The notes under the pieces: generated by a model
What the model was told of the DNA's origin: nothing
Seen by the model: the letters and a program-made list of their open reading frames with translations, nothing else
Database searches by the model: none
In this document: positions 23,292 through 35,538 of the stretch, one piece after another
Numbering within the stretch: position 1 is the stretch's first letter
Layout: each line of letters begins with the position of its first letter
Source of the DNA: Chrysoperla carnea
Lineage: Eukaryota > Arthropoda > Insecta > Neuroptera > Chrysopidae
NCBI RefSeq assembly: GCF_905475395.1
Contig: NC_058339.1
Location: 18,422,001 to 18,486,000 of the forward strand
Length of the DNA stretch: 64,000 bases
Reading direction: 5' to 3'
Position numbers and translations under genes: made by a program

Positions 23292-26200
23292 TATATATAC
23301 TAATAATAAAATAATACAATGTATTGTTCTTCCTTAGGTTAAAATATAGGTTCAATAATTAATTTTTATTAATGCTCAATACGTAATTTCTGACAAATTG
23401 TAGATTTAAAATTTAAAAAACAAGTTCCAAAAAAGAAAATAAAAGCATAATTTTTAATTATTTATATGTATTAGCATTAATATCATAGTTATTACCTATG
23501 TGCTTACATTAATTAATATATAGCTCACATTGAGCAATGAAATTTTTCTAAAAGGCTGTTTATAAAAAAAAAGATAGAGAAACGAATTAAACCGTTCTTT
23601 GGTGCAGAATAATGATGTAAAATATTGTTTATGGTGATGAAAATTATGAATTTATTAGAAATGAAATTTAATATTTGCCTAGAAAAAATGAATTTTATTA
23701 ATTCATCAATCGACATCAGTATGAGCTACTATTTTTATAATTTTCTTTATAATCTTTCACAGTTATTCCAAATTAATAAAAATATAATAATTAAAATTTC
23801 TGTGAAATTTTTTCTAATACTTTTTATTTTTATTTTACAGAACTTTGAAAGATTAAAAGACTGCGATCAATTAACATTTTGAAAAGTTTTTGCGTACTTG
23901 ATCCTCAAAAATTTATCTTTTAAAAACGTGGTTACAGTTATGTTCGATGAAATTTAAGGATGATCTTACAAATAGAATAATTTTTGTCCCGATAAAGTGA
24001 TCGAGTTAAAGTTAATTAAAATATCAAAAAAAATGTTAATTAAAAATCATCAAAAGGGTACTCAATAACCGCTAATATTTTGTCTGATGAAATCAGTCAA
24101 AAGAAGATCTGTGTAAAAGCTGTTGGATTCAAAAGTTTCGATTGCATCTAATGCGATTATTAAATTTGACCTTAATCTTCATAGTTAAAAGTCCTCCTTT
24201 GGGCTAAAAAACTTTCACACACGTTTTTTTTTTATTGTGGATTTTCTGTCCTGTATATTCAATAAAAACTTTCGTTTCAACCTTTTGCTTATCTCTATCA
24301 AGCTACGAAAATAAATTTCAGCGACAATTAACTGAAACTGCATTTTTTAAAATATAATCATGGGTCATTTAAGCATAAACTGTATGATATTCCAAAGGTT
24401 TTATTTAATTTTCAAATTATCGTAATCTGTACAGAACGGAAAGATGGACAATGTATAAAAACTAATATATACACAGCCCTTATGTGGTATATAAAAATGT
24501 TTTCAAATGGCCAATTTCATGAAAATTGTGTTTATAAAAATGGTATGAACATTTAGTCAAATTGAAAAAATATAAAAATGAATTGAGAACAATATATTTT
24601 CATTAACAAGAAAAATAAACCTATTTCCAATAAAATTATTAATATTAAACTTTTTAAATATAAATATAAACAAAATACTAGAAACTATAAAAGCAAAATA
24701 GGTTATTTTGTTAGAAATTAAATATTTCCATAAAAAAATTTATTTTTTTTGAAATATTTAGCTTTATAAAAATACATCTAATTCTTATTATATTCCGTGA
24801 TTTATTTATTCTTTTTATTTTACTTTGAATTTAATTTAATTTTCAGAATAGAAATTTTCAAAGATTTGTTTCTTTATTTTCAATGAATTTTGGTTATTTT
24901 TTTTTTTTTTAATTCAATTTAAATAAATAATATAGACCCCGATGACCTAAAACCACCAACTAATAAAACTTTTATTCTTTCTAAAGAAACAAAACTTGAT
25001 TAAGACAGGATTTTATCATTTACAGTTACCTTTTCTCAGTATTATAATCTTTGAGAAAAAGAATTAACGAAATTTAACGCCTCACACTATCTGAAAGTGA
25101 TCGTTCCTGGAGACTAATTGTATATAAAACATAATTTTATATATCGATTATAATGATATCTGATTTGTCGAATTTGTCACCGCAACAAATAACAGATTAA
25201 CTTTTAAAAAGTCCCCTTCCTCACTAAGGGGGTAGGAGGATGAAAGTTTGTATGAAAATCCGTCATTTTTTAAATCCACTACTTAACCGATTTTAAAAAT
25301 TATTTCGCCTATAGAATTTTACATTGTCAGCAAATAACATGGGCTGTATTTAATTTTCTAAAAAAAAAAGGGATTCCGCTCCAAAAAATTAAAACCCATG
25401 AAATTGTGAACAAAATGTGGGTGGGCAAGTGAGGGCAGAGACAGTGAAGGCGCGATAGTCTTAGTTTTTTAAAGTTGACTTTGTTAATTGCAATAAATTC
25501 AAAATAAATATGTTATTTTGTAATTAGTCAAAAATGCAATTATTTTGAATTTACTGAATTTAAAACAAAAGATCCAAATTTTGGTATCGCGACCTCTCGC
25601 ATATTAAATTTGGTGTTTTTTATCTGAGATACTAAGTCCTTCTATAAAATATCTAAATTTGTTTTGATTTAAATTATAAATCAAAAGTCTAACGGCTATC
25701 GGAACCTAGCGCTGTAAACTTTTCATTCAATTTCGAAGAAGCTACGAACTTTTATGTTATGTGGAAACGGTCTCTAGGAACGAGGACTCGTTAATGTCAA
25801 GGACATTTGGAAAAAAAATTCATGATGTGTGCAAGGGTTGATATCCTGTCTTAACTTAAAAATTGATAATTTCATATTCAAGTACAAAGTTGTACGAACT
25901 ATTTGAATATGGAAGTATCAATTTAAATTATTAAAGTTAAATATCTTGTAAAAAAAATGAAGAAATATGAAATATTTTTATTTAAAAACTGAAGAAAAAA
26001 AAATTTTTGTATTCTAGAATAATCGTTCCAAAACAATTACACTACAATATTCTAGAATAAGAAATATAGTATATTTGTATTTAATTGAATTTCTTACTTA
26101 GTTACAAAAATAAAATCAAACTAAAATTTTACTACTTATCAATATTAATAATGATGTAAATATGTAACACAATTATTCATATATTGAGATAAAATTACAA

Positions 26201-27028
26201 TTTTTCTTATTTTGTTTGTCATAATTAAATAAATGAATCATACTTTGTTAAATAAACATGCCTGACATGCATTGTGGCCAAAATACTGTTTTATTTTTTT
26301 CAATTTCAATTTTCCATTGCAGCAAAATAGAAACAAATGAAATTTATAAAATTTAAAAATAAATTTGCTAATTTTCGCAAGATTTGAAAATTTCCGAACC
26401 GTTTGAAGAAGAACGCTCCAGCTACAAGAATTTTTGAAGTATATAATTAAGCTACACACGAATTTGTAGAGATATTATAATTATTGAGATTAGCGATCAA
26501 CTACAAAATGGATCGATCGTTATCTACAAATTGGGGAGTTAAGCTATTACAGAGAAGCGTTACATCTTAGGTTTTTTTTTAACTTTATTAGATAGAAAAT
26601 CCAAAATAAATTTATTATGAATCAAATTACTGGCCAGTGAAAGTATCAAAATATCAGTTAGTGGTGAGCGAAAATCTTTTTTTTTTAAGTTAGGTAAGTA
26701 ATATTTACTTGGCACTGGAAGTTAATGACGGTGTAAAAAACATCTATCTCCATGAAGAGAGAACAAACAAAAAACCATAGAACATATCATTCACAGCTCT
26801 AGTTCGTGTCAATTAGTAAAAATACCCTTTTTATGTCATTTAATTACTGTTATAAAGTTAGCGTGGGATATTAATAAAATTTATTAAATCATATATCAAA
26901 AAATTTCTCTCTAAATGCTCCTTCGGATTTCACAATTGCTCCAATTATTTTATTAAATATTTTCAATTAAAAATAAACATTTTTTGTTTCTAATATCTAA
27001 GTAAATTGATTGTTTTTCCAAACGTTTT
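23292..27028. other. Intergenic AT-rich sequence with one old repeat
   Basis: No gene recognised on either strand. 25205-25445 is a diverged interspersed repeat ('atgaaagtttgtatgaaaatccg' and 'gggcaagtgagggcag'), related to the block at 19925-20100. Short frames such as 23625-23882 and 26238-26459 have no recognisable domain. Confidence 0.4.
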
Positions 27029-28070
27029 TGCTATCAATAAATTTCTCCCGGTTCTTTCGGGATTTAACGATATCGATTTATAAAATTTTATATATTTTTC
27101 TGTTTTTGAAATTAAAATTTTAAAATTTGGTAACAGGAGAATATGTTATACAAGTGATATTACAGTAATATACCATATTCTTACAAGTCTTTATCTCAAA
27201 TAAAATTTTATAAAAATTTGTAACAGGAGAATATGAACAAAATTAATTTAATTATGTTAGGTTGGTATTGTTTGGTTCTAATGTCGTTGGATTGGCAGCA
27301 TTGATATTACTAATATACTTTGTCTCTTTTGGTTCAATACAATATCAATATATATCGTACTCATTTATAATTTTATATTAAAGACACACCTCTTATTATT
27401 AAAAGTTTTTTATACTTTAATATCCATAGACATGTAAAATCTTCTACGTCTATACATCACCTGTTTAACATATTCTCCTAATACCAAATTTTAAAATTTT
27501 TACTTTAGAAACCTAAAAATAACTTGTAACGTGCCTTGCCTATATGATATTTTTGCACAATTTACACATTTATTATTTATCACAATCTTCATTATCTCAC
27601 ATAAAATTTTATAATAAATTGTAACAGGAGAATATGAATGAAATAAATTTAATTATGTTAGGTTGGTATTGTTTGGTTCTAATGTCGTTGGATTGGCAGC
27701 ATTGATATTACTAATATACTTTGTCTCTTTTGGTTCAATATAATATCTATATATCTTACTCATTTATAATTTTATATTAAAGCAGCCATGTTTTATGTAG
27801 TTTCGACCAATAGAAATCTTATATTAAGACACACCTTTTATTATACTTTCGTATAATAGGAGGTGTGTCTTTATTATATTACCATAGACATATAAGAATG
27901 TACTGTAATTTCACTTGTATAACATATTCTCCTGTTACCAAATTTTAAAATTTTAATTTCAGAAACAAAAAAATTACTTGTAACGTGCGTTGCCTATATG
28001 AAATTTATAAATCGATATCGTTAAATCCCGAAAGAACTAAACGGGAGAAATTTATTGATAGCCAAAAATA
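27029..28070. repeat. Composite nest of inverted and direct repeats, termini GTAACAGGAGAATATG
   Basis: The outermost inverted pair is about 27029-27180 and 27893-28070. These share 'ctatcaataaatttctccc', 'gggatttaacgatatcgat' and 'ggtaacaggagaatatg', with the reverse complements on the right. Inside are two direct copies of a roughly 150-bp unit at about 27205-27365 and 27612-27765 ('ttaggttggtattgtttgg', 'tcgttggattggcagc'). The motif (g)taacaggagaatatg occurs forward at 27129, 27220 and 27621, and inverted near 27469 and 27921. This fits repeated insertion of one element into itself. A 42-nt near-perfect hairpin lies at 27828-27869. Confidence 0.75.
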
Positions 28071-28721
28071 AGTATAAAATTTTTGATATCTGCCTTGGTT
28101 TTTGAAATATCGAAAGTTAAATAATTAAACAAAATTTTCGATGATTTGAAAATTACTTCGGATATCGAAAAATTGCATTATTTCTTTTCGGCTTATATTA
28201 TCAATATCAAGTTATAACATAATTATTCACCATCAAAATTGAAAAAATATATTTTTTTTTTAATTTGTGTCCCCACTACCGTGCTTATACATCCTTAATT
28301 AATCGCGCACAACGCGTTTTTTTTTGTTAAATAATGTAAAAAAATTGTTTTATTTAAAATAATTAAAATTTTAGAGCATAATTAAAATTTTTTATTAATG
28401 TTTATTACCTTCATAGATAGTGAAACAATTATTGAATTAACTATTCAGTTTTAAAATTGCCACCATTAGTTCGTTCAACTAATTCGAAAGTGTTGCCATC
28501 TAGAGTTAAAATACCTTCTAATTCATTCACTTTTTACTAAAAGCTTTGACACACCGTGTTTGAATAAATTTTAATGTAAAATAACTAAAATATTAAATTA
28601 ATTACAAAAAAAAGTATAAACAGTTAATTAAACTATAACAATACAGTATTAATATCTGAACTGATAACTTAAAAACTTCTAACTATAATCGTTTTATTTA
28701 ATTTGGCATCATTAATTTACA
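28071..28721 (+). promoter_or_regulatory. Upstream region of PP2A-A; promoter and 5' UTR presumed
   Basis: This 650-bp segment precedes the PP2A-A start codon and has no other recognisable content. A less AT-rich patch ('ttgccaccattagttcgttc' and 'gtgttgccatctagag' at about 28457-28515) stands out and may include the transcription start. No TATA box or splice acceptor could be assigned with confidence. The extent is inferred only from position. Confidence 0.3.
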
Positions 28722-31700
28722 ATGGCAGCCAGTGATTCGGCAGGCGACGATTCTCTGTATCCCATCGCTGTTCTTATTGATGAATTAAAGAATGAAGACG
28801 TACAGGTAATATAATTAAAATTGTTTTTTATATTTTAAATATTAATTGAATTGAATATTTTATTGTTATTTGAGATTTACATTTTATTAAATGGCCATGT
28901 TTTGAAAATTTAATTACATATTATTTTATATTATTGATTGTGTAAATACAAGTTTTAACCAAATAAATCGAATAATCAGTGAAGTTTAAAAAATTTATTT
29001 ATAATTTGAATTAAATTTGTCTATTTTTTTTTGTATTTATATATAAATTATTTTGGGTACATAAAAACACTTGTCAGATCCAGGGTGTAGTAACCACGTA
29101 CATACATTACAACCTTGTCTGATATTAAGAGGAAATTTAATAAAAAAAAATTTTTTTCAGTTACGTTTGAATTCAATAAAAAAATTATCAACAATTGCGA
29201 TTGCACTAGGAGTCGAAAGAACAAGATCTGAATTAATTCCATTTTTAACGGAAACAATTTATGATGAAGATGAGGTCCTCTTAGCTTTAGCTGAACAATT
29301 GGGTGGCTTCACAAATCTAGTTGGTGGTCCCGATTATGCACATTGTTTATTACCACCATTGGAGAGTTTAGCTACAATCGAAGAAACTGTTGTGCGTGAT
29401 AAAGCTGTAGAATCATTGCGGAATGTTGCCCAACAACACAGTCCAAGTGATTTAGAAACACATTTTGTGCCACTTGTACAACGTTTGGCTGCTGGCGATT
29501 GGTTTACATCACGTACATCAGCTTGTGGTTTATTTGCTGTATGTTATCCACGAGTTTCAGCTGCCGTTAAAGCTGACCTTCGTTTACATTTCCGTGCATT
29601 GTGTCAAGATGATACACCAATGGTACGACGAGCTGCTGCCTCCAAATTGGGAGAGTTGGCGAAAGTTGTGGAAGTGGAATACCTTAAAACAGACGTGATT
29701 CCTATGTTTGTAAACTTAGCACAGGATGATCAGGCAAGTTCCGTACGTTATGATTCTTGTTTTTACTTTGGTTTTTGCATGTTTCTTTTTAAATTCGTAT
29801 AATAAGCAGTGACGGATTTAGGCTTGCTGCCGCCCTAGGCCCCGTTCGATGCGCCGCCCTTTTTGATAGAATGAATTTCATTTATTTTGATCCAGTTTTT
29901 TATTTTAAAGTAACTTAATTTATTGAAATATAATTTTTTTAATATTACCGATAAACAAGACAGATAAATATATATATAAACTTTAGACAGATAAATAATT
30001 CATATTTCTTTTTATATTAATCAATTTGAAAATTTTTTTTTCCTGGCTTTGGTCCGTGCAAAAACGTCAATTATGTCGTCGCTATTAATTTCTTGGACTA
30101 GTTGGGCTTCAATAGACAGTAATGCAAGTGCATTAAGTCTATCTTGGTCTATGCTTGCGCGTAAATAGGTTTTTACCCTTTTAAAAGTAGAAAAAGATCT
30201 TTCGCCTGAACAATTTGTAGCCGGAATACTCAAAAAAATACGGAGAGCAATGTCCACATTCGGATAAACATCTCGAAGATTCCGTGAATATTCATTCAAT
30301 ACTTTTTTCTTTGTCTCCAAACTTTTTTTTTTTTTTTAATCTGGGACATACAAATCTTCGTTATTTTTATTTCACACTAAAAACAAATTGAGAAGTCATT
30401 TGGATTAAATAATTTCAAAATGCTTCATACACGTGAGATTAATCTCACTAAAGGAATAGAAAGTAAAGAACATTACTCGATAAAGAATATCATTGATCGA
30501 TTAAAAAATTAACATCTTACCCACACAGATTGAGAAGTAGGTTAATGAATTGGATTATAATATTTTCTATCGAAAATTTTTTATAAAAACTATTCTGAAT
30601 CAATTTTTATAATTGATTGTCTTTACTTTTTTGTGACTCTAAAATTTTGGCATTTCATAAATTTTGCCGCCCTAGGCCCGGGCCTCACGGGCCAAGGCCT
30701 AAATCCATCACTGATAATAAGTTTCAATATAATCTTTCATCAATTGGTTATTCCAATGTCATATCGATCAATATTATAATGATTGCATGATACGTGCGTT
30801 GTTTAATTAAAATAATTTAATTTTAAATGTTTATTATAGCTCTTGTTTTTGAACAAGACTTTCAAAACTATTTTCTAGCTACAGTTATTCGAAAATTAAA
30901 GGTATGCTCTACAACCTCCAAGGACCTCCACACCTTAAAATCGAACTTATTTGAATCAAGGTTCATGATATGTAATTGATTCATAGATTTTTTTTTGAAT
31001 TTTCTCCAAAATTATTCTGTAGAATTGGTAAAACCAAAAATGGCGATAAAAATTATTTTCAGTAATATGGCGATAAAAATTAAAATCAAGGTCAACTGAC
31101 TCAAGGTTTATACAAGGTAGATACTAACTCAATTCCATATAAATTGAACGTTCTTCTTCTACACTGAAAATAATTTTTATCGTATCCGTGTTAATTATTG
31201 CAGGGTAACTATGATATACAGGGTTTCTCAGGAGTAACGGACGCCCTTGTTGCATCAGGTAGAAAATACAATTCCAACACTGCAAGTCCTCTTCCTTTTT
31301 GTTGATCCAATGCACGGATAATTTGTTATTAATTAAAATAGGCATTATTTGCATATTTACATTGTTCGGAGGTAACGAACTAATCTAAATGTTTATTAAA
31401 CTTAATTAGTGAAATTAAGACGTTTCTTAAATGATATCTTAATTCTTAATAAAAGGTTGTTAATTTAATAGCGTATACATGATGTACAGTTAAATAAAAT
31501 ACAAAAATTACTTTTTTACATATTATTTGTTTAGGATTCGGTAAGATTATTAGCTGTTGATGCATGTGTCAGTATCGCTACATTGTTAGAACAAGAAGAT
31601 GTTGAACAACTTGTAATGCCGACACTCAGACAGTGTGCCAGTAAGTATACCCATAAAAAAATATTCAGATGAGATATCTTTTTTAAGTTACTTTATTTTG

Positions 31701-33629
31701 AATCGATTTAATTTAAAATTAAATGAGGTTTCTTTATTATAATTTTGGTGAAAATTATTGTAACAAAATGCGCTTGGAATTTATTCAACAAGTCCCTTGC
31801 GTTGCCTTTAATTTGTATCATAATTTTATTAAAATTTCTGATACTGTAGAGTATTTCTAAGTTTTAGCCCAAGGTAAGTTCTGTTTAAGATAGTTTGAGA
31901 AAATTCTGAAAAATGGGAAGTATTTTTAATAACCGTATTTTTTTGTTGTTCTAAAAAGAAGATAAATAACAAATAGAAATAAATTGGTAAATATTACATT
32001 AATACTACTGCGTGATGTGACACGAAATATTACTTTTGTGTCACATCACGCTATTCGATTCTTTAAAAATTTCGAAAGGGGATTAATGATTGATTTGTAT
32101 TACATCGTAATCTTGGGGTATAACTTTTTTTTCGATTTTCGTAATTCACCGATGTGTTGTTACCGCCTATAAATGTTACAAGACAGCTATTAAAATACAA
32201 CACAATGCGTAAAAAAATTGAAAGATTTGCAACTCGCAAGAGGGTTGATAAATCATTTTCTGTTTTTTAAAAGAAATTTAAATATAATTGCCCTAGAAAT
32301 TTGTTAAAAAACGTAATCTACATAATTAATGTTCCATTTTAGCCGATCAATCATGGAGGGTTCGTTATGTTGTTGCTGACAAATTCACAGACTTACAGCG
32401 TGCTGTAGGACCAGAAATTACACGCACAGATCTAGTACCAGCTTTTCAAAAACTTCTTAAAGACACCGAAGCTGAAGTACGAGCTGCTGCCGCACATAAA
32501 GTCAAAGATTTTTGTCAAAATTTGGATAAAGCACATCAAGAAAATATTATCATGACATCAGTTTTACCATATGTTAAAGTAAGTTATAGAGTTTTAACAA
32601 TAGAAAATGCTTGGAGAGAAAAATTTATCCAATTTGCTTTAAATTTTAATTTAATTGTCGGTACGATAATAGTTTTTGAATGAAGCATTAGAGAATTGAA
32701 GTTTTTGAACCCTTAAGACGACTAAGGGTTCAAAAATCACTTTTTTGTAATTATTCAATTTTTAAAAGATTGTGGATAAGAAATTAGGATATTTTAGTAT
32801 TTTCAAAAATTATTATATGGATTAAATAATAAATTATTGTTTGGTCACTTAGGATTTAGTAGCAGATCCAAATCAACATGTAAAATCAGCATTAGCATCT
32901 GTAATAATGGGTTTAAGTCCAATACTTGGTCGTCACAATACAATCGAACATTTATTACCACTATTTTTATCACAATTAAAAGATGAATGTCCTGAAGTAC
33001 GTTTGAATATCATTTCAAATTTAGATTGTGTTAATGAAGTTATTGGTATTCAACAATTATCACAATCATTATTACCAGCAATTGTTGAATTAGCAGAAGA
33101 TTCTAAATGGCGTGTAAGATTTGCAATTATAGAATATATGCCATTATTAGCTGGACAGTTGGGCCAAGAGTTCTTTGATGAAAAATTAAATGCATTATGT
33201 ATGACATGGCTAGTTGATCATGTATTCGCAATACGTGAAGCGGCAACATTAAATTTAAAAAAATTAGTGGAACAGTTTGGAGCGGAATGGGCTGAAAATA
33301 CAGTAATACCTAAAGTGCTTGCCATGTCCAGAGATCAAAATTATTTACATCGTATGACATGTTTGTTTTGTATTAATGTATTAGCTGAAGTATGTGGTAG
33401 TGATATTACAACAAGATTATTATTACCAACGGTTCTCTCTATGGCGAATGATGGTGTTGCAAATGTACGGTTTAATGTTGCGAAAACATTACAAAAAATT
33501 GGACCACAATTGGATCATGGCGTTATTCAACCACAAGTCAAACCCATTCTTGATAAATTAAATATTGATACAGATGTTGATGTTAAATATTTTGCGTCAG
33601 AAGCTATGGCTAGTATTGCAGGTAAATAA
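28722..33629 (+). CDS. Pp2A-29B: PP2A 65-kDa scaffold (A) regulatory subunit, complete
   Basis: Five exons: 28722-28805, 29161-29733, 31535-31640, 32343-32578, 32853-33629. They join to 591 codons plus TAA, close to the 589 residues of the human protein. The product is the scaffold of protein phosphatase 2A: a horseshoe of 15 HEAT repeats that holds the catalytic C subunit and one of several B subunits, in cytoplasm and nucleus. The N-terminus (M-A-A-S-D-S, then [11 protein letters not shown]) fixes the start. Family blocks such as [22 protein letters not shown] and V-R-F-N-V-A-K are intact, and no frame is broken. Intron 2 (29734-31534) begins with GC rather than GT and contains a hAT insertion. 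Identity is certain; the intron-2 donor has one alternative, described in the findings. Confidence 0.97.
29807..30713 (-). mobile_element. Non-autonomous hAT element, 907 bp, with exact 8-bp target duplication
   Basis: The ends are CAGTGACGGATTTAGG (left) and CCTAAATCCATCACTG (right), an inverted repeat with one mismatch over 16 bp. The element is flanked on both sides by the identical octamer ATAATAAG (29799-29806 and 30714-30721), the target-site size of hAT transposons. A GCCGCCCTAGGCCC block lies just inside both ends. The element sits in PP2A-A intron 2 with its transposase remnant on the opposite strand. It keeps about 100 codons of transposase C-terminus and lacks the catalytic core, so it is a deletion derivative. 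Confidence 0.92.
30021..30320 (-). pseudogene. hAT transposase C-terminal fragment inside the 907-bp element
   Basis: This 99-codon frame carries the hAT dimerisation motif: [21 protein letters not shown], then [10 protein letters not shown]. It ends in a lysine-rich tail and a stop. Upstream in its reading direction there is only a homopolymer tract and non-coding sequence, so the BED zinc finger and RNase-H core are gone. It is about a sixth of a normal hAT transposase and cannot be active alone. The intact frame suggests the element is fairly young. Confidence 0.85.
31043..31181. repeat. 19-bp perfect inverted repeat with 100-bp spacer
   Basis: 'cgataaaaattattttcag' (31043-31061) is matched by its exact reverse complement at 31163-31181, within PP2A-A intron 2. 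A second 'atggcgataaaaatta' lies just after the left copy. The stretch at 31200-31260 ('gatatacagggtttctcagg') resembles transposon ends. It may be a MITE fragment. Confidence 0.5.
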
Positions 33630-34034
33630 ATAAATCTTATTCATTATTATTAAATTATCAAAGTTTATTAAAAAGAATTCTAGGTATTTGAAAGAAAATT
33701 TTCCAAATCCATCCCTATTTCTAGGACAATTTCGTGAAATTGTTTCTAGGTTAGTGACGAGTTTATTCCAACGATTATTACACTGTAGTTGGAAAACATA
33801 TTTAGAATACAAAAAATTGATCATTGATATATTTGTAAATTTTTAATAAAACTTACGTCTAGTATCACTTCATAGAGGCGGAACTTTTACAACTTTCAAA
33901 AAAGATTTTTTGCACAGATCAGTGAAATATCTTAAAAATTTGCCATCAGACTTTTAATTAATTTAAAGTTATAGCCCGGGAATAAAGGCGTAGGACTTGG
34001 TGCAAACAAAAAAAAAACACAAAAACTAGGGTCC

Positions 34035-34456
34035 TAATAGGGAATATTCATGTATTTTTTTTATATTTTTAATTCATTGTTTACACAGTTATAACAAAGT
34101 AAAAAATATAAATACTGTTTAAAAATGCTGTATTTAGTGTAAAAAAATATTTAAAATCATTATAATTTTGAGATATTTAAACGCAGTTTTTTGGCGCTCT
34201 CTGTTGATGACGTATAAGTACGTGATCTGTCAATTTTTGACAGTTCAATGTATAATTTACACTTTAAAAAAATTAATTTACAGCACAGAATTTACACTCG
34301 TTATTATTAAGTTTTCAAATAAAAAGCCGTAGAAATTTTAAGTAATTAAAAAGATATTAATTACTAAAATAATTGTTTAGTTGAAATGTCCAGTCATTAA
34401 AGTTACGGAAGAAAAATATTTGAACCAAATTTAAATTTAATGAATATTCCCTATTA
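34035..34456. mobile_element. MITE with perfect 17-bp terminal inverted repeat
   Basis: TAATAGGGAATATTCAT (34035-34051) is the exact reverse complement of ATGAATATTCCCTATTA (34440-34456). The outermost TA at both ends could be the target duplication. The 422-bp element encodes nothing; internally it has 'gacgtataagtacgtgatctg'. It lies about 400 bp downstream of the PP2A-A stop codon. Confidence 0.8.
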
Positions 34457-34472
34457 AACTGTTTATTTTTTA

Positions 34473-34792
34473 TCAACTAACTGCAATAATTATCAAATCT
34501 CCTTCAGTAAGCTTCTTAACCAGCACTGCAGCGGTCACATTATTTGAATAACTATCAACAGGAATATTCGAGCTAAAACTATTTGTAGAAGGCAGACTAA
34601 AAAAATTGTCAATTTTGAGTACTATCTTCTCTTTCCTGATGTTATTTGCGCTTAAACGCACCACTATAAAATATTTTAAATTGTTTTATGTTTTTATGTT
34701 AATATATATGATAAAAATAATTTTAAGGATGAAACCTTTTGAAGTATATTTTGTTTCAGCTTTAGGTTGAACTACTGGAACGGTGTATTTAG
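34473..34792 (-). CDS. Possible last two exons of an unidentified minus-strand gene
   Basis: Reading on the minus strand, a 57-bp exon (34792-34736) could splice in frame to one at 34663-34473 (191 bp with stop). The junction is TCA-AAA-G | TG-GTG-CGT across a 72-bp intron with a weak GTTTCA donor and a clear TATAG acceptor. The joined reading includes K-Y-T-V-P-V-V-Q-P-K-A-E-T and ends K-K-L-T-E-G-D-L-I-I-I-A-V-S, then stop, with AATAAA about 10 nt later. The L-x-x-G-D-x-I/V pattern near the end is faintly like the last strands of C1q/TNF-type jelly rolls, but this is only a suggestion. I could not extend the gene upstream with confidence (candidates at 35307-35507 are unclear). It may be spurious. 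Confidence 0.28.
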
Positions 34793-35451
34793 CTAGAGAA
34801 GGTTTTTTTCAAATGGAAGCATTTTTTCAAAATTCGTTACAAATTCATAATTAAATTGTAGGAATTTTTGTCTGACATAATAATTAATATTAAAAATAAT
34901 AATGATATACATCTATAATTACATAGATTTTATTTCTGTATTTAGTTAAATATTTACCTTTCTGTACTGAAAATAAAAAAATATGTAGCATAAAAAAATA
35001 ATATTCTAAAACGACTGGTTTTACTACATGCATTATTATTAATTAATACATTATTTATCAAATCAAATTATCTTGTAAAAAAAATAAAATACGAATCTTT
35101 TGTTTTATAGAAATTTTCAGGCAATTAAATATCTTTTTAAGTTATATTGATGGTTTTATTTTCAACTTTTAACATTCAACTCTGTGTCTTCAGATATAAT
35201 CATGTAGAGAGTGGGGCTTAAGTAGATATACAGTTGTAATATTATTTGATTAAATATAATAAATAGTGGAGAGCCGTAACATTTATACCTCGGAATCCGA
35301 GACCAGTCAATGAATCTTTATAAAAACTGTGCGACTGCATTGTTTAAAGCTTACAGAAGTTAACAACAAAAATTTGTGCGATCTTGTCCAGGGAGTGAGA
35401 GCCAACCCTTCTCGGAGGTGGAAAAATTTATACTGAAAATGTGAGGTAAGT
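34793..35451. other. Non-coding interval between the PP2A-A flank and the tetraspanin 3' end
   Basis: AT-rich except for a less AT-rich block at about 35260-35440 ('tacctcggaatccgagaccag', 'gatcttgtccagggagtgagag'). That block has a possible minus-strand acceptor and partial frames but no domain I recognise. It could be an exon of the putative minus-strand gene or a transposon remnant. Confidence 0.3.
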
Positions 35452-35457
35452 TTTATT
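35452..35457 (-). terminator. Candidate poly(A) signal of the tetraspanin gene
   Basis: TTTATT on the plus strand is AATAAA on the minus strand, about 82 nt after the tetraspanin stop codon. The position is right, but this is the only support. Confidence 0.4.
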
Positions 35458-35538
35458 ATATTTAAATATTGATTAAATTGAATAAAAAAAATTGTCAGCT
35501 TTTTCAAATATTTTAATAAAAGTAATAACGTATTGGCA

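Noticed and set aside
29071..29160. Upstream extension of the PP2A-A exon 2 reading frame as a gene start
   Set aside because: The segment before 29161 is intronic with a clear TTTTTTTCAG acceptor; the true start exon is at 28722.
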